DNA of 46,288 bases from a bacterium (lineage in GTDB: Bacteria > Verrucomicrobiota > Kiritimatiellia > RFP12 > UBA1067), in the NCBI GenBank assembly GCA_030537465.1, contig JAUNMP010000011.1, forward strand, positions 1 to 46,288, written 5' to 3'. Under the pieces are notes generated by a model that saw nothing but the letters and a program-made list of their open reading frames with translations, was not told the DNA's origin and did no database searches. Of this stretch, positions 8,024-14,714 are shown in pieces. Each line of letters begins with the position of its first letter. The first letter of the stretch is position 1. A program made the position numbers and the translations under genes.

Positions 8024-9151
8024 ATGATCAGAATCTACGCCGACCATGCAGCCACGACGCCGCTCTGCGACGCCGCGTGGCAGGCTATGATGCCATTTCT
8101 TCGTGAGGAGTTTGGCAATCCGTCCAGTTTGCACTCATGGGCTCGGAAGTCGCGAAAAGCCGTGGCGGAAGCACGACAGACGATTGCGGAGTGCATAGGT
8201 GCGCAGGCTGACGAGATTTTCTTCACGAGTGGTGGGACGGAGTCTGACAATTGGGCTTTGAAGACTTTGGGAAGAAAGCATATCGTCACTTCCGCGTTTG
8301 AACACCATGCCGTGCTAAACTCCTGTCTGGCGATTGAAGCCGAGGGAGGGCAAGTGGACCGGGTCTCTGTCCGCAAAGGTGGATTTGTGAATCCCGGAGA
8401 AGTCGCTTCTGCTACGCGCCGAAGCGATGCAGGTCTTGTCTCAATCATGCTTGCGAACAATGAGTTGGGGACGATTCAGGATGTCCAGGGCATCAGTCGG
8501 CGTATCAATCGCGATAAGTGGCTCATGCACACGGATGCGGTCCAGGCTGTAGGGCATATTCCCGTGGATGTAGAGTCGCTTGGGGTAGATTTACTGTCAG
8601 CCTCTGGTCATAAGTTCAATGGCCCCAAGGGAGTTGGGTTCCTCTATGTGCGTAAAGCTGTCCAGGGCAGGCCGGAATTCCGTCCCTACTTGAATGGAGG
8701 GCAACAGGAATCTGGGATGCGGGCTGGGACTGAAAATGTGGCTGCTATTGTTGGAATGGCTGCCGCTTTGAGGTGGAACTGCGAGCACCTTGATGAAAAT
8801 GTAAACCATTTGGATGCGCTTAAGTCGCAGTTCATTGAAGATGTTAGATCCTTTTGCCCGACAGCCCATCTCAATGTCGAAGAAGGGCAGTTGCCGGGAT
8901 TCGTGAGTATTGCATTCCCCGGACAGTCTGCCGAAGGAGTTCTCCATATTCTTGATTTAAGGGGTGTCGCCGTTTCTTCTGGCGCCGCGTGTGATTCAAA
9001 GAACACTCAGGTGTCTCATGTGCTGAGTGCCATAAAGTTGCCCAAGAAATATGCATCTTCGACACTTCGCATCACCTTTGGCGTCGAAAACACGGAAGAT
9101 GAAGTTGAACATATGGTACAAGCCCTTGTAAAGACGGTCAGCTGCAGATGA
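8024..9151 (+). CDS. Cysteine desulfurase (NifS/IscS/DndA-type)
   Basis: 375 residues. PLP-dependent enzyme taking sulfur from L-cysteine as an enzyme-bound persulfide. Signatures: YADHAATTPL at the N-terminus, FTSGGTESDNWAL, ANNELGTIQ, HTDAVQAVGH, SASGHKFNGPKGVGF with the PLP-binding Lys at about 197, and SSGAACDS with the persulfide Cys at about 323. Start ATG 8024 is preceded by AAAGGGAA (8008-8015); a GTG at 8000 in the same frame is less likely. Length and motifs are complete. Dedicated cysteine desulfurases occur in Dnd/Ssp phosphorothioation loci (DndA/SspA), where they feed sulfur to a PAPS-reductase-like DndC/SspD. Here it closes a BREX operon, so a role in sulfur-based DNA marking is a reasonable inference; a housekeeping Fe-S or tRNA-thiolation role is the alternative. 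Confidence 0.9.
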   Translation: MIRIYADHAATTPLCDAAWQAMMPFLREEFGNPSSLHSWARKSRKAVAEARQTIAECIGAQADEIFFTSGGTESDNWALKTLGRKHIVTSAFEHHAVLNSCLAIEAEGGQVDRVSVRKGGFVNPGEVASATRRSDAGLVSIMLANNELGTIQDVQGISRRINRDKWLMHTDAVQAVGHIPVDVESLGVDLLSASGHKFNGPKGVGFLYVRKAVQGRPEFRPYLNGGQQESGMRAGTENVAAIVGMAAALRWNCEHLDENVNHLDALKSQFIEDVRSFCPTAHLNVEEGQLPGFVSIAFPGQSAEGVLHILDLRGVAVSSGAACDSKNTQVSHVLSAIKLPKKYASSTLRITFGVENTEDEVEHMVQALVKTVSCR

Positions 9152-9292
9152 AGAGCTTACTGGCTGGCTTTGAAAGTATTTAAGGGAAATGTCGCCATGA
9201 CGAGGCGGTGATCCGGCGTCTGAAGGCGCTGCTGGACAAGGTGGCGGATGGGGACTGATTCCGATTGCCGTTAGTTGATTGTTGCAGAGGGC

Positions 9293-9313
9293 GGGCACGC
9301 GGGACGCGTGCCC
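9293..9313. repeat. Perfect 9-bp GC-rich hairpin
   Basis: GGGCACGCG, loop GGA, CGCGTGCCC: a perfect palindromic hairpin just downstream of the defence island. It stands 22 bases before the REP-like hairpin at 9336 and is probably part of the same dispersed repeat family. It has no U-tract, so it is not a typical terminator. Confidence 0.6.
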
Positions 9314-9330
9314 CTACCCGTGCGAGGACG

Positions 9331-9508
9331 CGCGGGTGGGATTTCGCCGCGGAGCGTTCCGCAGTGAAATCCCACGCACGTTGGCGACTGGGTTCTGCGC
9401 CCTCTGCGCGAGGAAAAGGTCTCACGCGGAGAACGCAGAGCACGCGGAGACTTGACGGCTCTGCGGCCGCCCTGATGGGCGAGTGTCACGATTCCTTGAC
9501 GGTTCTTT
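9331..9508 (+). repeat. REP-like repeat, copy 1 (upstream of the RAYT)
   Basis: Core hairpin 9336-9375: perfect 10-bp outer arms GTGGGATTTC/GAAATCCCAC around an inner GCGGA-GCGT-TCCGC hairpin, followed by GCACGTTGGCG. A second block (about 9479-9508) contains GAGTGTCACGATT and TTGACGGT. Both blocks recur in the same order and orientation at 10901-11010, on the other side of the transposase. Between the two blocks this copy carries about 80 extra GC-rich bases that copy 2 lacks. A palindrome bracketing a REP-associated transposase is the expected arrangement for RAYT substrates. Confidence 0.7.
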
Positions 9509-9653
9509 TACAAAACTAGAGTCGATCTCTGGCATTTTTAACTTTTTCAGTACTTCTTCTTTTGTAGGAAGTGTGCTATCCTTTCCCCTGTCGGCGCGAG
9601 GTGTTGGACACGTCGTACCAATTTTGGAAATCTATGGAGAATATGTTGTCAGC

Positions 9654-9743
9654 ATGGGTTATGTCTACCTCTTGACCAATCCGTCGTTTCAGGAGAATTG
9701 GGTGATATTCGGGAAGAATCGCGGGACTCTTAGGGATTGGTGA
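9654..9743 (+). pseudogene. N-terminal fragment of a GIY-YIG (T5orf172-type) nuclease
   Basis: ATG 9654 opens a 29-codon frame starting MGYVYLLTNPSFQENWV. The N-terminus matches the start of GIY-YIG/T5orf172-domain proteins, which begin with a Y-V/I-Y-x-L-T-N strand followed by PSF and then a K-I-G strand; here FGK sits at that place. The frame then stops at 9741-9743, just before the RAYT gene. A GGAGA SD-like sequence and an upstream TGCTATCCT (9574-9582) suggest that it was once an expressed gene. The rest is not found on the far side of the RAYT, so it was deleted or replaced. Identification rests on about 25 residues. Confidence 0.5.
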
Positions 9744-9763
9744 ACGTAATAGGGAGTTTTAAG

Positions 9764-10753
9764 ATGGGCGTTCGGTTGACGGGGTTTGATTATTCGCGAC
9801 CGTATTATTATATGGTTACGCTGCGGCGGCTTGAGGGGCTGGCGGCGTTTTCGGGGATTGTTGCTTCTGGTCGGTGTGAGCTGAATGCGATTACTAAGGC
9901 GTTTGTCCACGTGATCAGGGGCTTCCACAGGCAATTTCCTGGGGTTTGCCCGATTGAGTGCTTTTCGGTTATGCCCGACCACATTCATTTACTTGTTAAA
10001 CTTGAGGGTGTGGTCGCAAGCAAGACGTTTAGTTTTACGAGTGCAGGCAAGTCGCTTTGTTTTTATGTCGAGAATCTGATGGCCGCGCTGTCACGCGCGT
10101 ATTGGGAGGTTGGCGCGAAAGCGGGGAGTGTGGAGGCAAGACGCTTAGTTATGGAGGCGAAGGAAGCTAAGCGTTTTGCTCCGATCTTCTTCGCCGATTG
10201 GCACGATTGGATTGTGAAGCGCGACGGGCAGCTTGCGGCGTTTACGCGCTACATTCGCGAGAATCCGGCACGCAGCTGGCTTCGCAGGAGCCACCGTGAA
10301 TATTTCCGCCGTGTCAACGAAATCGAGTTTCTGGGCCGGAAGTGGTATGGGTATGGTAATACGAAACTCCTGGAGCTGCCGATTCTGGAGCCGTTCCGCT
10401 GTTCGCGGAAGTGGGCCGAGGACGGTGAAGAGTGGCGCACGGCGGTGGCGCGGGCTTCGCGCATCGGGCCGGGTGGCGCGGGTGTTTCGACATTCATGAG
10501 CCCCTGCGAAAAGGCGTGCGGCCACGCGTTGGGGCTCTCCGGCGGGCGTTGGATCGTTCTTTCGCCGGAGGGCTTTGGAGAGCGGTGGCATCCAGGGCGG
10601 CAGTATGAGAGATTCTGCGCCGAGGGGCGTATGCTTTTCATCTCACTTTGGCCGGCGATGGCGCGTGAGCCGACGAAGGCCGAGCTGTACGACCGCTGCC
10701 ACCAGATGGGCGACTTGGTGGTGGCTGGGCTTGGGGCGAATGCAGAGGAATGA
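9764..10753 (+). CDS. REP-associated tyrosine transposase (RAYT, Y1/HUH)
   Basis: 329 residues from ATG 9764 (AGGGAG 8 bases upstream); TTG 9737 and GTG 9740 are in frame but lack an SD. Y1 transposase core: SVMPDHIHLLVKL gives the HUH-type metal ligands H73 and H75, and RYIRENPARSWL places the nucleophile Tyr near 163 in the usual Y-I-x-x-N-P setting. The early segment GFDYSRPYYYMVTLRR is typical of the family. The long C-terminal extension ends in a REP-recognition-like region. RAYTs act on palindromic REP sequences and are usually single-copy and domesticated rather than mobile. Direct repeats with a matching palindrome lie on both sides (9331-9508 and 10901-11010). Confidence 0.88.
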   Translation: MGVRLTGFDYSRPYYYMVTLRRLEGLAAFSGIVASGRCELNAITKAFVHVIRGFHRQFPGVCPIECFSVMPDHIHLLVKLEGVVASKTFSFTSAGKSLCFYVENLMAALSRAYWEVGAKAGSVEARRLVMEAKEAKRFAPIFFADWHDWIVKRDGQLAAFTRYIRENPARSWLRRSHREYFRRVNEIEFLGRKWYGYGNTKLLELPILEPFRCSRKWAEDGEEWRTAVARASRIGPGGAGVSTFMSPCEKACGHALGLSGGRWIVLSPEGFGERWHPGRQYERFCAEGRMLFISLWPAMAREPTKAELYDRCHQMGDLVVAGLGANAEE

Positions 10754-10900
10754 CAAGTGCAAGATCTGCGGGCCGGGGGAGGCGCACGCGGGATGCCGTG
10801 GCGGCCTGCCTCTGGCAGCTGGAGCACGGACAGTTCTGAAGAGGAAACGAAAATGGCACGGAAATGGAAATTTCAGTCTCCGACGAGGTGCGGGTGGGCG

Positions 10901-11010
10901 CGCGGGTGGGGTTTTGCCTCGGAGCGTTCCGCAGTGAAATCCCACGCACGTTGGCGGCTGGGTGCTGGTCCGGCCCGACTGGTGAGTGTCACGATTTCTT
11001 GACGGTACTT
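10901..11010 (+). repeat. REP-like repeat, copy 2 (downstream of the RAYT)
   Basis: Same orientation as copy 1. It shares CGCGGGTGGG, GGAGCGTTCCGCAGTGAAAT, CCCACGCACGTTGGCG and the second block GAGTGTCACGATTTCTTGAC. The left arm of the outer hairpin has drifted (GTGGGGTTTT instead of GTGGGATTTC), so the outer stem is weaker than in copy 1, while the inner hairpin keeps GGAGCGTTCC. Confidence 0.7.
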
Positions 11011-11020
11011 GAGGTGAATT

Positions 11021-11140
11021 AGAAGTGGAGGCAGCTATAGATGCGGCAATGAAATATGGTTCTTCGGGTATAAGTGTGGGTCTATTCTGGTACTCGGAGC
11101 GCCCAATTTGGTACGCAGATGCTGCGCATACGCAGATTTT
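11021..11140 (+). repeat. Dispersed ~120-bp repeat, copy A
   Basis: Inverted counterpart of 12801-12922. The best block, 11039-11082, matches the reverse complement of 12859-12902 at 38 of 44 positions; similarity resumes at GTACGCAGATGC and ends at CGCAGATTTTT. In one frame most differences in the core fall on third codon positions (DAAMKY..SGISVGL in both), hinting that this was once coding sequence, but neither copy stays open in an evident gene. Confidence 0.6.
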
Positions 11141-11247
11141 TCGACCGAATCGACGTGGCTACGACGCCCGCGCCAATGACTTGAATTTGAAAATTCTGTG
11201 GCTTGTTTTTTTGACGCGCGGACTACGCCACGGTCGATTCGGTCGAA
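11140..11247. repeat. Imperfect inverted repeat with ~70-nt loop
   Basis: Left arm TTCGACCGAATCGACGTGGC (11140-11159) pairs with right arm GCCACGGTCGATTCGGTCGAA (11227-11247): 14 contiguous base pairs, then GTGGC/GCCAC with one extra G. Weaker complementarity extends outward (ATACGCA/TGCGTAT) and inward. Could be ends of a small mobile element, or a cruciform/RNA structure. Confidence 0.6.
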
Positions 11248-11646
11248 GATGCGTATTGGGCAACAACCTTCAGGATATACGATCTCGCCGAAAAACGTTT
11301 GTGGCGTAGCCCTCGCCGTAAATGGGGGGCACCGGTTTGTCAATGAATTGCGATTGGGCAAGGGCGTCGTTAGCCACAACGGTTTTTCTATGAGAGGCAA
11401 AGTCAATGGGATTTTTCGCCTAGGGCGAAATCCGCTTCCCACGGACGCCTGTTCACCTCGTTTCTATCCGCACTCTAGTCCGGCCACATGGCCTGGTGCC
11501 TGTTAAGATCCGTCGTCGGGCTGCCACTTCGGCACCGGGCTCCATGGGGCCCAAAAACCGTTTCGCAGTCACCGGGACGGGGTGTGAGCGCCGCGGGGGA
11601 CGGACGCGCCGTTCGGCGAACTCCCCCTGAAATTCCCTTCCGCCCG

Positions 11647-12711
11647 TCAGAAGGCGGGTTCCGCGGCGGGCGCGAACCGCGCGGCCAGCGCGTCGTCGTA
11701 CGGCCGCCCGGACTTCAGCACCGCGAGCATGACGACGGCGAGCTTGCGCGCCACCGCGGTCTTCGCCTTGCGTCTGGCGACCTTCCCGCCGCGGGCGCAG
11801 ATCCGCTCCCCGTAGCGCTTGAGCGCGCTGTCCGGGGCCGACGCCCGCAGGATGCAGTTCGCGGCGTTGACGAGGAGTGTGCGGACCATCGTGCTGCCCG
11901 TCTTCGTGATGTGTTTCGGGGCGTCGCCGTCCCCCGACTGGTCCTGGCCCGGCGTGAGGCCGAAGTAGCATCCCGCGTCGCGCGCGCGCCCGAAGCCCTT
12001 CGCGTCGGGGACGTGCGCGACGTAGGCGTTGCCCGTGATCTCGCCCACGCCGGGGATGGTGCGCAGCAGTTCAACTTCCCTCCCGAAGTGCCTGCGCGAG
12101 TAGTCGCGGACCAGCTCGTCGTACTTCCGGATCGTCTCGCGGAGGAGCTCGAGCTGCGCGAGCAGGGGCTCGAACTTCCACGCCTCCCGCGCGGGGACAC
12201 CCTCCCTGGCGACGGAGAGGAAGCACCCGGCGTCGCACTTCCGGAGGAAGACGCCGCAGGCCTTGCACATCCCGCGCACGCTGTTCACGATCCGCGTGCG
12301 CTGCGCCACGGCGATCTCGCGCAGCTCGAGCAGCTGGACCATCGCGTGGTGCTCGTCGTCCCGGAGCGCGACGGGGTGGAAGAGCTCGCGGTCGGCCCGC
12401 GCCAGCCTCGCGATCATCAGCGCGTCGTTCTCGTCGTTCTTCCTCCTGCTCGTCCAGATCGCGGCCAGCTTCCGGGCGTTGCCGACGACGGTGTCGCACC
12501 CGCACTTCGCCGAGAGGGCGCTGATCCAGCGGCAGCAGAGCCCGGTCTCCATCGCGACGGTGGCCCCGGCGTGCCGCCGGAAGAACGCCTCGAGCGCCTC
12601 CGGCGTGTTGGCGACCTCGGAGCGGAACAGCACCTTCCCCGCCCTGTCGAGCGCGCAGACAACGTGCTTTCTGTTCCCCAGATCCATTCCGATTGTGATA
12701 TCATTCTCCAT
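11647..12711 (-). CDS. IS110-family transposase (DEDD)
   Basis: 354 residues, start ATG 12709-12711 preceded on its strand by AGGAGA. The N-terminal RuvC-like DEDD nuclease domain shows D10 (GMDLGN), E55 (AMETG), and D93 and D96 (KNDENDA). The C-terminal Transposase_20-type domain shows IPGVGEITGNAY and TKTGSTMVRTLL with the catalytic Ser near 273. Length and residues are complete, so it may be active. On its strand, a -10-like TATGAT lies upstream at about 12758-12763. Long non-coding sequence lies on both sides (about 170 bases downstream to 11480), where an IS110 bridge RNA would be expected. The very high GC differs from the DNA on either side. Confidence 0.92.
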   Translation of the reverse strand: MENDITIGMDLGNRKHVVCALDRAGKVLFRSEVANTPEALEAFFRRHAGATVAMETGLCCRWISALSAKCGCDTVVGNARKLAAIWTSRRKNDENDALMIARLARADRELFHPVALRDDEHHAMVQLLELREIAVAQRTRIVNSVRGMCKACGVFLRKCDAGCFLSVAREGVPAREAWKFEPLLAQLELLRETIRKYDELVRDYSRRHFGREVELLRTIPGVGEITGNAYVAHVPDAKGFGRARDAGCYFGLTPGQDQSGDGDAPKHITKTGSTMVRTLLVNAANCILRASAPDSALKRYGERICARGGKVARRKAKTAVARKLAVVMLAVLKSGRPYDDALAARFAPAAEPAF

Positions 12712-12800
12712 GGCAGTTCTCCTGTTTGCAGGCTGTGATTCGTTGTGGTGAACAAATCATACCACCTCTTCGGGTGAGCTGCCTCTCATTTTACTTCGGC

Positions 12801-12922
12801 AAAAACTGCGAATGCCAAAGGCATCTGCGTACTTCATAAAGCTTTGAAAGGCGAAAGGAGACCCACACTTATGCCTGAAGCCTCATATTTCATTGCCGCG
12901 TCTAGAGTCTCTGGCCACTGTC
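12801..12922 (-). repeat. Dispersed ~120-bp repeat, copy B
   Basis: Inverted copy of 11021-11140, lying immediately upstream of the IS110 transposase promoter and ending about 45 bases before the GH2 promoter. It contains a hairpin-like ATGCC-TTT-GGCAT, for which copy A has ATGC-TGC-GCAT, so base pairing is kept although the bases differ. The 268-base interval between the transposase and the GH2 gene holds nothing else except the GH2 promoter. Confidence 0.6.
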
Positions 12923-12965
12923 ATTCTACGCTCGTTGGTCGGTGTGCAACAAGTCGGAGAATTTT

Positions 12966-12973
12966 GCTATAAT
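12966..12973 (+). promoter_or_regulatory. Extended -10 promoter giving a leaderless GH2 mRNA
   Basis: TGCTATAAT (TG at 12965-12966, TATAAT at 12968-12973). Seven bases after the hexamer is A12980, the first base of the GH2 ATG, so the transcript probably starts on the start codon itself. No Shine-Dalgarno sequence fits. No clear -35. Confidence 0.55.
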
Positions 12974-12979
12974 GCACCC

Positions 12980-14713
12980 ATGAAGATCAAGCATGCGTTC
13001 GTTGGTGCGGTCGTGATGGCCGCAGGATTGGTGGTTTCGGCCGCCGAATTGAATCTGAACGGTTCCTGGCAGTTCCGTTTCGAGAAGGACAAGTCGCTTG
13101 CCGAGGTGGCGGATCCCGCCTTCGCGGCGGTGGAGACAATCGCCGTTCCCGGCTGCTATGATATGCTGCCGAAGTACCTCTGCCTGCGCGGCACGGGCCT
13201 CTATCGGCGCACCTTCACGCTCGAGTCCGCCGTGGACAACGCCTGGCTGGTGATCGACGGCATGGGCCTCGTCGGAAACTTCCGCATCGACGGGAAGGAC
13301 TTGGGCACGCATCCCTATCCGTACGCCCGGCTCGAGCTCGCGACGGGACCGCTCGCCGCCGGCGAGCACACGCTCTTCGCGGCGCTCGACAACCGCTTCG
13401 ACTGGGAGACGCTCAAACTCGCGCGTCCCTACTACGATTTCTACCTTTTCGGCGGTTTCTACCACGGTGTCTCCCTGAACTACGACAACCGCAAACTCTT
13501 CGTCCGTACGCGCGACTACGCCTCCGGCACGGTCGAAATCGAGGCGGTGAACTTCAAGAATGCGGACTTCGACGCGACGCTCGTCTTCGACGGGAAGAAT
13601 GAGGTCAAGGCGTCCTTCAAGGGGGCACGCGCGAAGGTGCAGGTGCCGGACTTCAAGCTCTGGTCACCCGAATCCCCCAACCTCCACACGGTGGCACTTA
13701 AGTCGTCTTCCGCGGCCGTTTCCGCCCGTTTCGGCATCCGCGAGATCAAGGCCGAGAAGCGTCGTCTCTGGCTGAACGGCAAGCCGCTCTACCTGAAGGG
13801 CGCGAACCGCCACGAGTCGCATCCGACCTTCGGTGCGGCGACACCGGAGGCGCTGATGACGATCGACATCCAGAACCTGAAGGCGATGGGAGGCAACTTC
13901 TTCCGCGGGTGCCACTATCAGCAGGCGCAGCGCTTCCTTGACCTCTGCGACGAGAACGGCATTCTGGTGTGGGAGGAGTCGCTGGGCTGGGGCAACGGCA
14001 GCCATGGCGGCAAGGCGTCCGCGTATGAACTGACGAACGAGGTCTTCTGCGCCCAGCAGATCCACGAGACGCGCGAGATGGTCCGCGCCAGCTTCAACCA
14101 TCCGTCCGTCATCATTTTCGCGTTCATGAACGAATTCGCGAGCGGATCCAAACCCGGCAAGGCGCTCGCGGACAAGCTGATCGCCGCGATCAAGGCCGAG
14201 GATTCCGGCCGTCTCGTCACCTATGCCTGCTGCCACAACGACAAGGACATCGCAAACGAGAACACGGACCTCGTCTCCTTCAATACCTATCCGGGCTGGA
14301 TCGGGTCCGACGCCGGCACGCCGGAGCACCTCCGCCAGATGATCAAGGAGGGCGTTGACCGGGTCGTCACGCGCTTCCGCAAGCTCTATCCCGAAAAGCC
14401 GATCATCGTCTCGGAGATGGGCACGTGCGGCGTCTACGGTCACCACGATCCCGCGGGCGCGCAGTGGACCGAGGAGTTCGAGGCCGAGTACGTGGGCGAC
14501 GTGCTGGACGTGGTCTTCGGGCATCCCGAGATCACCGGCATGACGATCTGGCAGTTCACGGACGCCCGCAGCTACCACCGCGGCGGCGCGACGATCCGCT
14601 CGAAGCCGTTCGCCGAGAATCTGGCCGGTCTCTTCGATGGCTATCGCCGTGCGAAGGCGGTCGTTCCGGTTGTGAAGGAGAAGTTCGCGCAGAAGGCGCA
14701 GATGGAGAAGTAA
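12980..14713 (+). CDS. Exported glycoside hydrolase family 2 protein
   Basis: 577 residues. A Sec signal peptide (MKIKHAFVGAVVMAAGLVVS, cut near SAA) is followed by the GH2 layout: sugar-binding jelly-roll (LNGSWQF, YRRTFTL, VIDGMG), an Ig-like domain, and a TIM barrel beginning LWLNGKPLYLKGANRHE. The acid/base is E385 in FAFMNEF and the nucleophile E479 in IIVSEMGT. The barrel ends ITGMTIWQFTDARS. Family activities are beta-galactosidase, beta-glucuronidase and beta-mannosidase; the overall look is closest to glucuronidase/galactosidase types, but specificity cannot be read. It is shorter than classic LacZ and lacks C-terminal domains. It starts a run with the DUF5696-like gene one base downstream. 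ATG 12980 was chosen over earlier in-frame codons because of the signal peptide. Confidence 0.9.
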   Translation: MKIKHAFVGAVVMAAGLVVSAAELNLNGSWQFRFEKDKSLAEVADPAFAAVETIAVPGCYDMLPKYLCLRGTGLYRRTFTLESAVDNAWLVIDGMGLVGNFRIDGKDLGTHPYPYARLELATGPLAAGEHTLFAALDNRFDWETLKLARPYYDFYLFGGFYHGVSLNYDNRKLFVRTRDYASGTVEIEAVNFKNADFDATLVFDGKNEVKASFKGARAKVQVPDFKLWSPESPNLHTVALKSSSAAVSARFGIREIKAEKRRLWLNGKPLYLKGANRHESHPTFGAATPEALMTIDIQNLKAMGGNFFRGCHYQQAQRFLDLCDENGILVWEESLGWGNGSHGGKASAYELTNEVFCAQQIHETREMVRASFNHPSVIIFAFMNEFASGSKPGKALADKLIAAIKAEDSGRLVTYACCHNDKDIANENTDLVSFNTYPGWIGSDAGTPEHLRQMIKEGVDRVVTRFRKLYPEKPIIVSEMGTCGVYGHHDPAGAQWTEEFEAEYVGDVLDVVFGHPEITGMTIWQFTDARSYHRGGATIRSKPFAENLAGLFDGYRRAKAVVPVVKEKFAQKAQMEK

Positions 14714-14714
14714 G

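Larger units (their letters stand above)
9152..9763. other. Gene-poor interval downstream of the defence island
   Basis: No intact gene. Around 9189-9258 a short open stretch reads DEAVIRRLKALLDKVADGD then stop, which looks like the tail of an unidentified coding sequence without a start. This is followed by the palindromes and REP-like repeat copy 1, then an extended -10-like TGCTATCCT (9574-9582) and the truncated GIY-YIG start. The composition switches from GC-rich repeat DNA to AT-richer DNA near 9510, marking a junction. Confidence 0.5.
10754..11646. other. Non-coding mobile-element interval
   Basis: No supportable gene. It contains REP-like copy 2, repeat copy A (11021-11140), a long inverted repeat (11140-11247), and a hairpin at about 11408-11433 in which TTTCGCC and GGCGAAA pair and the outer bases repeat the GGGATTTCGCC theme of the REP-like palindrome. 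From roughly 11470 the DNA becomes very GC-rich and reads like the non-coding end of the neighbouring IS110 element. Confidence 0.5.

Noticed and set aside
9331..9400. CRISPR-like repeat in the palindromic region
   Set aside because: Only two distant copies, no regular spacers and no cas genes.
10750..10839. 29-codon frame overlapping the RAYT stop by ATGA
   Set aside because: No recognisable motif; too short to support although the coupling is suggestive.
11025..11309. Plus-strand frame of 94 codons after the RAYT
   Set aside because: It runs through repeat copy A and both arms of an inverted repeat, has no SD, and the homologous copy B frame is broken by a stop.
11488..12738. Long plus-strand frame opposite the IS110 transposase
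   Set aside because: Arg/Pro/Ala-rich shadow of a high-GC gene; the minus strand has all transposase motifs.
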